Shown here: positions 1 through 8,163 of the stretch, piece after piece
Position numbering within the stretch: the first letter of the stretch is position 1
Layout of the letters: every line of letters begins with the position of its first letter
Made by a program: the position numbers and the translations under genes
NCBI GenBank assembly: GCA_019637805.1
Contig: JAHBVB010000001.1
Coordinates: 633,875-697,874, forward strand
Source: Anaerolineales bacterium
GTDB taxonomy: Bacteria; Chloroflexota; Anaerolineae; Anaerolineales; UBA11579
DNA: 64,000 nt
Reading direction: 5' to 3'
The notes under the pieces: generated by a model
Told to the model about the DNA's origin: nothing
Databases searched by the model: none
What the model saw: only the letters and a program-made list of their open reading frames with translations

Positions 1-2
1 AG

Positions 3-1016
3 ACCTATCGCCAGTTAACCCACTTCACAGCCCTGCTGGCAATTCTGGTGAGCCTGTGCCATGCGATTCTGCTCTACATCTTGGACAGCCCGCTTTGGCT
101 GCTGTGCCTGGCCTTTGTGGGGTTGTGCACCATCTTGCTGTGGGCGCTGGATGAAGCGCGACCCTTTCTGATCTTCGTGATCGGGCTGATGGCTTTCCTG
201 GGCATCTTTCTGACCTCGGTCAGTATTCTGGCGCTTTCGCTGGGGCGAGCGGCCGGTTTCGAGATCCTGTTTGTGCCCATGTTCCCTCTGGTGGTGGTCA
301 CCGGTCGGATCGGGGTGTGGAGCAAGATCCTGATCATCCTGGTGCTGGGCGCTTTTGTGATCGGCCTGCAGGAGTACACGGGCAGCTACCGCGCCATCGT
401 CGACCTGGAAGAAAACTCGCTGATGGCGATGCGAGCGATCAACTTTGGTTCGGTGATCCTGGCCGTCTCCGGGATCGTGTGGCGCTACTTCCAGATCGTC
501 ACCCAGCAGCAGGCCGACCTGCAGGCCTTTGCGACGGTCGACCAGCTGACCGGGTTGTACAACCGCCACAGCATGAACGAGATCGCCTCGCGGGAGATCG
601 TGCGCGCCAAACGCTATGAAAGCCCGCTGTCGATCCTGATCTGCGATCTGGACCGTTTTAAAGCCATCAATGACCAACACGGGCATGATGCCGGAGACAC
701 GGCGCTGATCCACGCCGCCCGGCTTCTAAAGACCAGCGTGCGCGAGAGCGAAGTGGTGTGCCGCTGGGGCGGCGAAGAATTTGTGCTGCTGCTGGCCAAT
801 ACCAACGCCAAAGGCGCCGAAGCGCTGGCGGAGCGCATCCGCGCCCGCTTTGAAAGCTCGCCGCTGGAGTTTGCCGGCAAGCAGATCCCGCTGACCCTGA
901 CGCTGGGCAGCGCCAGCTTGCAGCCGGCCGACGCCTTTAGCGATCTGGTCAGCCGGGCGGACCAAGCGCTGTACAAGGGCAAGCTGGCCGGGCGCAACCG
1001 GGTCAGCACTGCATAA
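3..1016 (+). CDS. Membrane-bound GGDEF diguanylate cyclase (5' truncated by window edge)
   Basis: The frame is open to the left edge, so the N-terminus lies outside; the first GTG/ATG inside the window is unlikely to be the true start. About the first 150 visible residues form several hydrophobic segments (membrane sensor), followed by a GGDEF domain beginning at the DQLTGLYNR motif. The active-site signature is GGEEF (about nt 768-782), a functional variant of GGDEF, so cyclic di-GMP synthesis from GTP at the inner membrane is expected. The inhibitory I-site that is normally RxxD five residues upstream reads RESE here, so product inhibition may be weakened. It ends at a bidirectional terminator shared with thrS. 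Confidence 0.9.
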   Translation, partial: TYRQLTHFTALLAILVSLCHAILLYILDSPLWLLCLAFVGLCTILLWALDEARPFLIFVIGLMAFLGIFLTSVSILALSLGRAAGFEILFVPMFPLVVVTGRIGVWSKILIILVLGAFVIGLQEYTGSYRAIVDLEENSLMAMRAINFGSVILAVSGIVWRYFQIVTQQQADLQAFATVDQLTGLYNRHSMNEIASREIVRAKRYESPLSILICDLDRFKAINDQHGHDAGDTALIHAARLLKTSVRESEVVCRWGGEEFVLLLANTNAKGAEALAERIRARFESSPLEFAGKQIPLTLTLGSASLQPADAFSDLVSRADQALYKGKLAGRNRVSTA

Positions 1017-1045
1017 AAAAGGCGTTGCTTGCGCAACGCCTTTTT
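1015..1045. terminator. Bidirectional intrinsic terminator between GGDEF gene and thrS
   Basis: Perfect 8-bp stem GGCGTTGC/GCAACGCC (1021-1028 with 1033-1040), loop TTGC, flanked by an A-run on the left and a T-run on the right, so it can stop the converging transcripts from both sides. Confidence 0.9.
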
Positions 1046-1053
1046 GTTTTCTC

Positions 1054-2856
1054 TTACTCGCCGCTTTCGATGTCGGCCTGGGCGCGGGCGATAAAGTCCG
1101 CCACCGGGATGGCGCCAAGATCTTCGCCGGAGCGCAAGCGCAGGGCGACTGCGCCGGCCTCGGCCTCTTTGTCGCCCATGACCAGCATGTAAGGCACCTT
1201 CTGGCCCTGGGCGTCGCGGATCTTGGCGCTCATGCGGTCACTGCCGGCGTTGACCTCGGCACGCAGGCCGGCGGCGCGCAGCTGCTCGGCCACGCCTTGG
1301 GCGTAGTCGTTGTGCCGGTCGGCGATGGGGATCAGTACAGCCTGCACCGGAGCCAGCCAGACGGGGAAAGCGCCGGCGAAGTGCTCGATGATGGTGGCCA
1401 TGAAGCGCTCGGTGGTGCCGGTGACGGCCCGGTGCAGCAGCACCGGCGTGTGCTCCTGGTTGTCCTCGCCGATGTAGGTCAGGCCGAGGCGGGCGGGCTG
1501 GATGAAGTCCACCTGGATGGTAGAAAGTTGCCACTCGCGGCCGAGCACGTCTTTGGCGATGAAGTCGGCCTTGGGGCCGTAAAAGGCGGCCTCGCCCTCG
1601 GCTTCCCAGTAGTCCACCTTGTTCTTGTCCAGCGCGGCGCGCAGGGCAGCTTCGGCCAGGTCCCACTTCTCGGGGTCGTCCACGTATTTGCCCTCCTCGC
1701 CGCGCAGTGAGAGGCGCACCGAGTAGTCGCTGAACTTGTAGCGGTCGAGCACTTCGCGGATGAGCTGCAGCGCCAGGGTGAACTCGCTCTCGATCTGGTC
1801 CGGGGTGCAGAAGACATGGCAGTCGTCCTGGGTCAGGGCGCGCACGCGGGCCAGGCCGGAAAGTTCGCCGGACTTCTCGTAGCGGTAGAGCGTGGCGAAC
1901 TCGCAGAAGCGCATGGGCAATTCCCGGTAGGAGTGCAGGCCCATCTCCTTGTAGAGCGTCATGTGGCTGGGGCAGTTCATCGGCTTGAGCCGGTAGCTGA
2001 CGCCCTCGTCCTGCATGGGCGGGAACATGACCTCGCTGTAGTTGTCGTAGTGCCCGGACTTTTTGTAGAGGTCCTCTTTGACCAGATGCCCGGTCCAGAC
2101 GTGCTGATAGCCGTAGCGAGTCTGCACTTCGCGGACGTAGCCCTCCATCAGGTGGCGCAGCATTTCGCCCTTGGGGGTGAAGAGCGGGATGCCGGGGCCG
2201 ATATCTTCGGCGAAGTGGAACAGGCCCAGCTCACGGCCCAGCTTGCGGTGGTCGCGCTTCTTGGCCTCTTCCTGGCGCCAGAGGTAGTCCTCCAATTGGG
2301 CGGCGTCCTCCCAGGCCGTGCCGTAGACGCGCTGCAGCTGCTTGTTCTTCTCGTCGCCGCGCCAGTAGGCGCCGGCAATGCTGAGCAGCTTGAAGGCGTC
2401 GGCCGGGACGGCGGCGGTGCTGGGCACGTGCGGCCCGCGGCACAGGTCGGTGAAGCTGTCGTGCGTGTAGAAAGAGATCTCGGGCTTCTCCTTGAGCGGC
2501 TGGCCGTTCTCGTCCAGGCCGCCCTGGTCCAAGCCCTCGATCAGTTCCAGCTTGTAGGGCTGGCCGGCAAATTGCGCCCGGGCCTGGTCTGCCGAGACGA
2601 CCTGCTTCTGGAAGGCGTAGTCGGCGGCGATGATCTGGCGCATGCGCGCCTCGATGGCCGGGAAGTCGTCCGGGGTCAGCGGGCGCGGCAGGTCGAAGTC
2701 GTAGTAGAAGCCATCTTCGATGGGCGGGCCGATGGCGATCTTGGCCTCGCCGGGGGTGAACAGCTCGCCCACGGCCTGGGCCATGATGTGGGCGGCCGAG
2801 TGGCGGATCTTGTAAAGATGGCTGTCTTCGTAGCGTTCGGTTTTCTTCTCTGCCAT
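1054..2856 (-). CDS. thrS: Threonyl-tRNA synthetase lacking the N-terminal TGS domain
   Basis: This 600-residue protein charges tRNA-Thr. It opens almost directly with the editing domain (HSAAHIMAQAV near residue 18; CRGPHVPST further on), then carries the class II core: the zinc Cys in MNCPSHM, motif 2 around RYEKSGELSGLARVRALTQDD, the Cys/His segment DDCHVFC, and motif 3 at HRAVTGTTERF, followed by the anticodon-binding domain. The usual bacterial enzyme is about 640 residues because it starts with a roughly 60-residue TGS domain; that is absent. The ATG at 2856 is preceded by GAGGAAAT. The long leader carries a T-box, so expression should respond to uncharged tRNA-Thr. Confidence 0.97.
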   Translation of the reverse strand: MAEKKTERYEDSHLYKIRHSAAHIMAQAVGELFTPGEAKIAIGPPIEDGFYYDFDLPRPLTPDDFPAIEARMRQIIAADYAFQKQVVSADQARAQFAGQPYKLELIEGLDQGGLDENGQPLKEKPEISFYTHDSFTDLCRGPHVPSTAAVPADAFKLLSIAGAYWRGDEKNKQLQRVYGTAWEDAAQLEDYLWRQEEAKKRDHRKLGRELGLFHFAEDIGPGIPLFTPKGEMLRHLMEGYVREVQTRYGYQHVWTGHLVKEDLYKKSGHYDNYSEVMFPPMQDEGVSYRLKPMNCPSHMTLYKEMGLHSYRELPMRFCEFATLYRYEKSGELSGLARVRALTQDDCHVFCTPDQIESEFTLALQLIREVLDRYKFSDYSVRLSLRGEEGKYVDDPEKWDLAEAALRAALDKNKVDYWEAEGEAAFYGPKADFIAKDVLGREWQLSTIQVDFIQPARLGLTYIGEDNQEHTPVLLHRAVTGTTERFMATIIEHFAGAFPVWLAPVQAVLIPIADRHNDYAQGVAEQLRAAGLRAEVNAGSDRMSAKIRDAQGQKVPYMLVMGDKEAEAGAVALRLRSGEDLGAIPVADFIARAQADIESGE

Positions 2857-2880
2857 GATTTCCTCGTTTCGAATTGCGTC

Positions 2881-2946
2881 GAGTTGCTATTCGGCTGCGC
2901 CGAATAATGCAACTCCAGGTTTAAGCGCCGCCTTTGGCGCTTAAAC
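2881..2946 (-). repeat. Two extra hairpins between the T-box terminator and thrS
   Basis: Two near-perfect inverted repeats lie in tandem: an 11-bp stem GTTTAAGCGCC/GGCGCTTAAAC (2919-2929 with 2936-2946), and a nested pair GAGTTGC/GCAACTC plus TATTCGGC/GCCGAATA (2881-2915). Neither is followed by a T-run on the thrS strand. They would form in the readthrough mRNA just ahead of the ribosome binding site. Their role is unknown. Confidence 0.6.
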
Positions 2947-3240
2947 AAAAATCGCTTGCCCAGTATTGGGGCAAGCGTGCGCTCGCGGTTCCACCCAATT
3001 TAGGCAGCCGTGTTGGCCTGCCTATCTTGATTGCTCTGTATCGGGAGCGCCCGGTTGCCTTAGTCGTGCATTTATGCGAAATGCCTTTCAGGCTTCGGCT
3101 CGCGGGGGGTTTTGGTGCTGGCTGCCTGCGGAGGCTTTCAGTCGGTGGCCTCGGCTTCCTGGTGGCTACGCGTCGTTGGTCGTAAAGCGACCAACGAAAG
3201 CATTACTCGTCCCGGTCGACGCGTGTGCTGCTGAGTTGTG
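2943..3240 (-). promoter_or_regulatory. T-box leader with terminator/antiterminator upstream of thrS
   Basis: On the minus strand the T-box core TGGGTGGAACCGCG lies at 2997-2984. Downstream is an intrinsic terminator with stem CGCTTGCCC/GGGCAAGCG (2953-2961 with 2969-2977) and ATTTTTGTTT tail. The competing antiterminator is visible as ATTGGG (2999-2994) pairing with CCCAAT (2970-2965), which uses bases of the terminator. The 5' part (about 3220-3100) contains GACGAGTAA, resembling the stem I GA/AGTA elements. ACC triplets suitable as a Thr specifier occur (for example in GGCCACCGACTG), but I cannot place the specifier loop with certainty. Known function of the class: uncharged tRNA stabilises the antiterminator. 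Confidence 0.9.
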
Positions 3241-3246
3241 GGAGTG

Positions 3247-3276
3247 ATTATACGGCACAACGGGCGCGGGAGGCAA
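3247..3276 (-). promoter_or_regulatory. Promoter of the thrS T-box leader
   Basis: Minus-strand -10 TATAAT (3252-3247) with -35-like TTGCCT (3276-3271) at 18-bp spacing puts the transcript start near 3240, giving a leader of almost 400 nt, adequate for a T-box. Confidence 0.7.
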
Positions 3277-3320
3277 GCAGCCAGGTTCACCACAAAGGCA
3301 CATAAGTATGCCAGAGGCTA

Positions 3321-3365
3321 TTGACAAAATTCGGTCCTCCCACTAATATATCCAGTATGGATATA
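3321..3365 (+). promoter_or_regulatory. padR promoter with overlapping palindromic operator
   Basis: TTGACA (3321-3326) and TAATAT (3344-3349) are spaced by 17 bp. A perfect palindrome TATATCC-N5-GGATATA (3347-3365) covers the -10 and start region, and a further GATATA follows at 3375-3380. AT-rich dyads of this kind are typical PadR binding sites, so autorepression is likely. Confidence 0.8.
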
Positions 3366-3384
3366 CCGATAGAGGATATAGAGC

Positions 3385-3750
3385 ATGCATAAATCCAGCC
3401 TCCGCGACCTGCTGCCGCTGACCCCGGCCGTGTTTCACATCCTGCTGGCCTTGATGGACCAGGAGCGCCATGGCTACGGCATCATGAAAGAAGTCGAGGC
3501 GCAGACGGGCGGCGAGATGCTGCTGCGCCCGGGCACCTTGTACCAGGCGATCAAGCGCTTGCTGGAGCTGGGCCTGATCGAAGAAAGCGCCGAACGGCCC
3601 GACCCGGCGCTGGACGACGAGCGTCGCCGCTACTACCGCATATCGGCGCTGGGGCGCAAAGCAGCCGGGGCTGAGACGGCCCGGCTGCAAAAGCTGCTGC
3701 AGCTGGCCCACAGCAAGAAACTGACTGCCGTAGACTATGCCTGTTCGTGA
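3385..3750 (+). CDS. PadR-family transcriptional regulator
   Basis: This 121-residue winged-helix repressor has the PadR hallmarks: an N-terminal stretch around LTPAVFHILLALMDQERHGYGIMKEV, the wing segment LRPGTLYQAIKRLLELGLIEE, and RRYYRISALGRKA near the end. It is close to the family's usual compact size. The ATG is preceded by GAGG nine bases upstream. It overlaps the following membrane-protein gene by 14 nt, a frequent arrangement in which PadR controls a transmembrane or ABC-type partner. The ligand is unknown. Confidence 0.93.
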   Translation: MHKSSLRDLLPLTPAVFHILLALMDQERHGYGIMKEVEAQTGGEMLLRPGTLYQAIKRLLELGLIEESAERPDPALDDERRRYYRISALGRKAAGAETARLQKLLQLAHSKKLTAVDYACS

Positions 3751-4462
3751 CGCGCTGGCAACTTCCCAAAAACTGTTCGTCCAGGTACTGCGCTGGTACC
3801 CGCCTGGGTTCCGGAGGGCCTATGGCGACCAGATCGCCCAGGTCTTCCGGGATTGCAGCCGCGAAGCTCTGGAAAGCGCCGGCACCCGAGGCTTGATCGG
3901 CCTGTGGCTGGCCACGCTGCCGGACCTGTTCAAAACTGCCCTGCAGGAACATTTCCACCTGATCGGAGAGACGATGAAAAACTTGATCTCAAACCCCAAA
4001 TCCAGAACGATGCTGGCTACCTTGCTCTGCTTTCCCATGGCCGCCTTCTTTTTGCTAGATATGGTCGGGGTTAGCCGTTCCTGGTCATTGCCAGCCAGCG
4101 CCGCCCCGCTGCCGATGCTGATGTTGCTAGCTGGGCTGGCCCTTTATGGAGCGCCGCTGGGCACATCCGTTTTGTTTGGGCTCCTGGTTGTTCTTCCGTT
4201 TGCGGTGATGGAGCTGGTCAACCGCCGAGACTACGGCGAAGACTTCCCCTTTGTGCTGTTTGGCAGCATGTGGTTTATGGCCAGCCTCCTCTCTGCGATC
4301 CTGACCCCCTTGGTCCGCAACCTGCGCTCCGGCAAGTTTTTCGTGACCAACCCCGCCTCGCTGGTCGTCCGCGGGGCGCTGCTGGTTGTGATTGGCATTG
4401 GCTTCTTCACTCTGTTGGCCGACCAGATGCCTTGCTTCCTGGGCGTGCGCCACTGCGATTAG
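3737..4462 (+). CDS. PadR-linked membrane protein with permease-prefix-like N-terminus
   Basis: This 241-residue protein starts inside padR (14-nt overlap), implying translational coupling. The first 85 residues are soluble and include RWYPPGFRRAYGDQIAQVFRD, like the YPxxFRxxYGxEM prefix found on PadR-associated permeases. After it come about four hydrophobic helices (residues roughly 95-240) instead of the large MacB/FtsX-like permease. The first methionine after the prefix (METMKNLI region) would be a poor alternative start. The function is unknown; a membrane protein repressed by the upstream regulator is the reasonable inference. Confidence 0.75.
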   Translation: MPVRDALATSQKLFVQVLRWYPPGFRRAYGDQIAQVFRDCSREALESAGTRGLIGLWLATLPDLFKTALQEHFHLIGETMKNLISNPKSRTMLATLLCFPMAAFFLLDMVGVSRSWSLPASAAPLPMLMLLAGLALYGAPLGTSVLFGLLVVLPFAVMELVNRRDYGEDFPFVLFGSMWFMASLLSAILTPLVRNLRSGKFFVTNPASLVVRGALLVVIGIGFFTLLADQMPCFLGVRHCD

Positions 4463-4559
4463 CCCATTTTTGGCGTTCAAAAAGTATTAATTCGCCGAAA
4501 TGGCCGCATCCGACGCTACGCCGGCTTCGGCATCAAGAACTGGCCTGTACAATGCGGGT

Positions 4560-4979
4560 ATGCCTGCAAAAACCCACCTCTCCTGGATGCAACGCGGCGC
4601 GGCGCTGATGGCCCTGCTCAGCGGGCTGGGCTTCGGCCTGCCGGCCAGCTATGGTCTGTGGCACTTTGCCAGATACCACTATGTATGGAACTTCCTCGGC
4701 TTCCCCACCCATGCGGCCGGACCGCTGCTGCGCCGGGCGGGCATCTTCACCAGCGAAGCGCTGATCGCCGGCTTTGTACTGGTGTGCGCCGCCGAAGTGC
4801 TGATGGGTGTTCTGCTGTGGCGGGGGCGGCCTGCGGGCCGCTGGCTGGCGCTGGGGTTGCTGCCCGTAGAGCTGCTCTTCTGGGTCGGCCTGGTGCTGCC
4901 CTTTGGGCCGCCGGGCGGGCTGCTGCGTACAGGGCTGCTACTCTGGCAAATGGCGGCGGAAAAGCGAAGTAGCTTATGA
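4560..4979 (+). CDS. Small four-helix membrane protein, unknown function
   Basis: The start at 4560 is chosen because TACAAT (4548-4553) lies exactly 6 nt before this ATG and no Shine-Dalgarno is present, implying a leaderless message; the frame is open to an ATG at 4500 but that extension is Ser/Ala-rich and unconvincing. The 139-residue product has four hydrophobic stretches separated by charged turns (for example RYHYVWNFLGFP and LWRGRPAGRW). No enzyme motif is recognised. Its stop overlaps the next start (ATGA-type overlap). Confidence 0.7.
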   Translation: MPAKTHLSWMQRGAALMALLSGLGFGLPASYGLWHFARYHYVWNFLGFPTHAAGPLLRRAGIFTSEALIAGFVLVCAAEVLMGVLLWRGRPAGRWLALGLLPVELLFWVGLVLPFGPPGGLLRTGLLLWQMAAEKRSSL

Positions 4980-5674
4980 CAGTGTTTACTTTCCATTTTG
5001 CAAAGACCCCGATTGGCACAACAATCAGGGCGCTCTCTCGTCGGCCTACCGGGCAGGATATCCCCGGCCTGAACCACGCAGAGTGTATGACCAGGATGAC
5101 GCTCGGCGCGCCCATCCTGTCACCCGCACGGATGCAGCTGCGCCACCTGACCATGTTTGCCGCCTGGGAGAACGATGCGGTGATAGACGAGTTCCTTGCC
5201 AATACGCCGCTTGGCCGTGCGCTGGCCACTGGATGGCATGTGCGCATGGCCTTCCAGCGCCGCTGGGGTCATGTGAACGAGTTTGACGGACTCCCCGAAA
5301 GCGTTGGCAAACAAGACCCCGCCGCGCCGGTGGTAGCGGTCACGCTTGCCCGGATGAGGCTGCCCGAAGTACCGCGCTTCATTCGTTGGGGCAAGCCGGT
5401 CGAAGAGCTTGTTCGCGACCACCCAGGCGCAACCCTGGCGATAGCGGCAATGAGGCTGCCGCGCACTGTCTCCACCTTTTCCGTGTGGACCTCCCAACGG
5501 GAAATGGTCGAAATGGTGCGTGGACTTAGCGCCGTGCCGCAGCCTGAGCGCCACGCGGTGGCGATGGCCGAACGCCAGCGCAAAGATTTTCACTTCGAGT
5601 TTACGACCCTTCGCTTCAGACCGATTGCAGAGTATGGGAATTGGGAGGGACGCACCAATATCGTTCCATTTTGA
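4976..5674 (+). CDS. Putative CrtA-like (spheroidene monooxygenase-like) protein
   Basis: The 232-residue soluble protein begins MTVFTFHFA and has an internal segment LRHLTMFAAWENDAVIDEFL, with VSTFSVWTSQREMVEMVRG later. This pattern of two FxxW-type strands resembles the dimeric alpha/beta-barrel fold of the CrtA/DUF3291-like proteins. The match is by eye and weak; it could equally be an uncharacterised ABM-type protein. It overlaps the upstream membrane-protein gene by 4 nt, so the two are probably co-translated. No carotenoid genes are nearby, which argues against a true spheroidene monooxygenase role. Confidence 0.55.
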   Translation: MTVFTFHFAKTPIGTTIRALSRRPTGQDIPGLNHAECMTRMTLGAPILSPARMQLRHLTMFAAWENDAVIDEFLANTPLGRALATGWHVRMAFQRRWGHVNEFDGLPESVGKQDPAAPVVAVTLARMRLPEVPRFIRWGKPVEELVRDHPGATLAIAAMRLPRTVSTFSVWTSQREMVEMVRGLSAVPQPERHAVAMAERQRKDFHFEFTTLRFRPIAEYGNWEGRTNIVPF

Positions 5675-5761
5675 GCGAGGTGGAGATTAGTAATCAGAGG
5701 CCGGAGATTTGAGTGGCGGCGAAGTAAAATAGCCCCACCTTTCGCCCCCAAGGAGTCCTCA

Positions 5762-6874
5762 ATGTCCAAAGTTCGTGTGCTGGTGGGTACGCAAAAAGGC
5801 GCCTTCGTCCTCAACTCGGACGGCAAGCGCAAGCAGTGGAAAGTCGACGGGCCGTTCTTCGGCGGCCTGCCAATTTATCACGTCAAGGCCTCCCCGGTGA
5901 ACCCGGACCGCATCTACGCTTCGCAGACCGACGACTGGTTTGGCCAGGTGGTGCAGCGCAGCGACGACGGCGGCAAGACCTGGCAGCCGATCAACAACGA
6001 GTTCACCTACGCCAGCAAGCCCGGACAACACCAGTGGTACGACGGCACGCCGCACCCCTGGGAGTTCAAACGAGTCTGGCACTTTGAGCCTGACCCGGTC
6101 GACGCCGACACGGTATACGCCGGGGTGGAGGACGCCGCGCTGTTCAAGTCCACAGACGGCGGGGCCAGCTGGAACGAGCTGGCCAACCTGCGCGACCATG
6201 AAAGCGGGTCACAGTGGATGCCCGGCGCCGGCGGACTGTGCCTGCACACCATCCTGATCGACCCCACCAATCCCAAGCGCTTGTATGTCGCCATCTCGGC
6301 GGCCGGCGCCTTCCGCAGCGACGACGGCGGGGCGAGCTGGAAGCCGATCACCAAGGGCCTGCAGTCCAACTTCCTGCCGCAGCCGGATGCCGAGATCGGC
6401 CACTGCGTGCACCGCATTGCGCTGCACCCCAGCCGGCCGGAGACGCTCTTCATGCAGAAGCACTGGGACGTGATGCGCAGCGACAACGCCGGCGAGCAGT
6501 GGCGCGAGATCAGCGGCAACCTGCCCAGCGATTTCGGCTTCGTGGTCGACGTGCACGCCCACGACCCGGAGACGGTGTATGTACTGCCGATCAAGAGCGA
6601 TTCGGAGCATTACCCGCCGGAAGGCAAACTGCGCGTCTACCGCAGCCGAGGCGGCGGCGAATGGCAGGCGCTCACCCAGGGCCTGCCGCAGCAGGACTGC
6701 TACGTAAACGTGCTGCGCGATGCGATGAGCGTGGACAAGCTGGACCCCTGTGGTATTTATTTTGGCACCACGGGCGGCCAGGTGTATGCCTCGGCCGACG
6801 AGGGCGACAGTTGGCAGGCCATCGTGCGCGACCTGCCGGCGGTCAAGTCGGTGGAAGTGCAGACGATCGAATAA
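5762..6874 (+). CDS. BNR/Asp-box beta-propeller protein (sialidase/VPS10-like)
   Basis: The 370-residue protein is a string of Asp-box repeats: [32 protein letters not shown] and ADEGDSW can be read at regular intervals, which indicates a multi-bladed beta-propeller. No signal peptide is visible ([15 protein letters not shown] at the N-terminus), so it is probably cytoplasmic. The ATG is preceded by AAGGAG. Proteins of this type are labelled exo-alpha-sialidase or glycosyl hydrolase by similarity, but no catalytic sialidase residues can be claimed here. It is followed by a MoaD/ThiS-like gene, a pairing that suggests a joint role. Confidence 0.85.
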   Translation: MSKVRVLVGTQKGAFVLNSDGKRKQWKVDGPFFGGLPIYHVKASPVNPDRIYASQTDDWFGQVVQRSDDGGKTWQPINNEFTYASKPGQHQWYDGTPHPWEFKRVWHFEPDPVDADTVYAGVEDAALFKSTDGGASWNELANLRDHESGSQWMPGAGGLCLHTILIDPTNPKRLYVAISAAGAFRSDDGGASWKPITKGLQSNFLPQPDAEIGHCVHRIALHPSRPETLFMQKHWDVMRSDNAGEQWREISGNLPSDFGFVVDVHAHDPETVYVLPIKSDSEHYPPEGKLRVYRSRGGGEWQALTQGLPQQDCYVNVLRDAMSVDKLDPCGIYFGTTGGQVYASADEGDSWQAIVRDLPAVKSVEVQTIE

Positions 6875-6880
6875 TATGTA

Positions 6881-6896
6881 GCGGCTTGCAAGCCGC
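6881..6896. repeat. Short perfect palindrome between BNR and MoaD-like genes
   Basis: GCGGCTTGCAAGCCGC is a perfect 16-nt palindrome just after the stop of the beta-propeller gene. It lacks a T-run, so it is more likely a messenger hairpin or dispersed repeat than a terminator. Confidence 0.6.
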
Positions 6897-6911
6897 CCTA
6901 CTCAGATAACG

Positions 6912-7208
6912 ATGGTCCGCGTAACGCTCCCCTACCACTTGCAGAACCTGGCCCGCACGGGGCCGGAGGTGCAGCTGGCAGTGGCCGCCCCGGTGACGGC
7001 GGCCCGCATCCTGGACGCGCTGGAGGCGGCTTACCCGATGCTGCGCGGTACGATCCGCGAGCACGGCGGCGGCCCGCGGCGGGCTTACCTGCGCTTCTTC
7101 GCCTGCCAGGAGGACATCTCGCACCAGCCGCTGGACGCGCCGCTGCCGGCCGCGGTGGCGGCCGGCGAGGAGCCGTTCATGGTGGTGGGCGCGATTGCGG
7201 GGGGATGA
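6912..7208 (+). CDS. MoaD/ThiS family ubiquitin-like protein
   Basis: This 98-residue protein has the beta-grasp size and pattern of sulfur-carrier proteins: a hydrophobic N-terminal strand ([14 protein letters not shown]), a helix near residues 30-48 with [12 protein letters not shown], and a C-terminal hydrophobic strand ending in GAIAGG. The terminal Gly-Gly is the residue pair adenylated and thiocarboxylated in MoaD/ThiS. It follows the BNR-repeat gene by 37 nt. Whether it serves molybdopterin, thiamine or another sulfur transfer is not decidable; moaA lies 56 kb away in this window. Confidence 0.8.
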   Translation: MVRVTLPYHLQNLARTGPEVQLAVAAPVTAARILDALEAAYPMLRGTIREHGGGPRRAYLRFFACQEDISHQPLDAPLPAAVAAGEEPFMVVGAIAGG

Positions 7209-7320
7209 ATAGGTTCTTTAAAAAGGGCGAGACAGATTTATTCGAACAAATATGCTATATTTGCCTGTAAAACTCATTAGGGATAGTTAAATCGACCCTT
7301 TTACTGGCAGAGAAGCTATT

Positions 7321-8163
7321 TTGATTGAATCACAATATTCCTTGTTTATCGACGAATCGGGCACCAAAGAGTACGCCGACGACAGGGTTCCTTATGGGGA
7401 TGGGCGAAGCAGATATTTTGTTTTCGGTGGTGTGTTACTGGAGAACGCTGAGGCTAGTAGGCTAACCGGACAAATTATTGCTTTGAAGCAAGAGATTTTC
7501 GAAACTAAAGATGTTGAAGTCAAATCAACATGGTTAAGAATTCCATCCCATAGAGAAAACAAGTACCTCAAAAAATACAACATTAGCGACGAAAGACTGA
7601 CAGAGTTCACTGCTCGCTATTACAAGATTCTAGTTGCGTCCAAAATGACTTTAGTAGCTTCTATTGTAGATAAGCAACAAGTACAAGAGGATTACGGAAA
7701 TCCATACTATGCACCAGCAATAGGCTACGAAGTCCTACTTCAACGCATATCGCAAGGGATTGAAGGTAGTGTTAGCGTGACAATTGACGACATGTCTGGT
7801 TCTACCCCGAAGATGACGACATACAAAACAAATCTAGCTAAACAGCACAGACGGCTTAGGCAACACGGCTCCCAGCTGATAAAAGGGATGAGATTTGACT
7901 GTTTATTGCCTGAGCTTAAATTTACAGATTCAGCAAAACACCACTTGGTTCAGGTTGCAGACTCGGTGGCATACAATGTGTTTAGGCAATTTAGAGATCA
8001 TGGAGAGGAATGGGAAACCAAAGGATTGGGTACCCTGCCCATGTATGAGTACTTTGAGCTCATAGTAGAAAAATTTAGACAAGGACCTTATGGCAGGATA
8101 CAAGGTTATGGGGTCGCAAAGTTCCCGCTAAGAAACCGTGTCGGGTGGAGAGTTCAACGCTAG
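7321..8163 (+). CDS. DUF3800 domain protein on an AT-rich island
   Basis: The 280-residue product starts with YSLFIDESGT, the signature of DUF3800 proteins (predicted RNase H-like fold). Other conserved acidic positions include VSVTIDDMSG near the middle and HHLVQVADSVAYNVFR near residue 220, matching the family's late Q-x-ADxxA motif. No ATG exists near the N-terminus; TTG at 7321 is used. The coding sequence is conspicuously AT-rich: two 60-nt lines counted give 33% and 47% GC, versus 73% in a line of the following gene. That contrast and the isolated position suggest horizontal acquisition. DUF3800 proteins are often found near mobile or defence genes; its action here is unknown. Confidence 0.85.
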   Translation: MIESQYSLFIDESGTKEYADDRVPYGDGRSRYFVFGGVLLENAEASRLTGQIIALKQEIFETKDVEVKSTWLRIPSHRENKYLKKYNISDERLTEFTARYYKILVASKMTLVASIVDKQQVQEDYGNPYYAPAIGYEVLLQRISQGIEGSVSVTIDDMSGSTPKMTTYKTNLAKQHRRLRQHGSQLIKGMRFDCLLPELKFTDSAKHHLVQVADSVAYNVFRQFRDHGEEWETKGLGTLPMYEYFELIVEKFRQGPYGRIQGYGVAKFPLRNRVGWRVQR

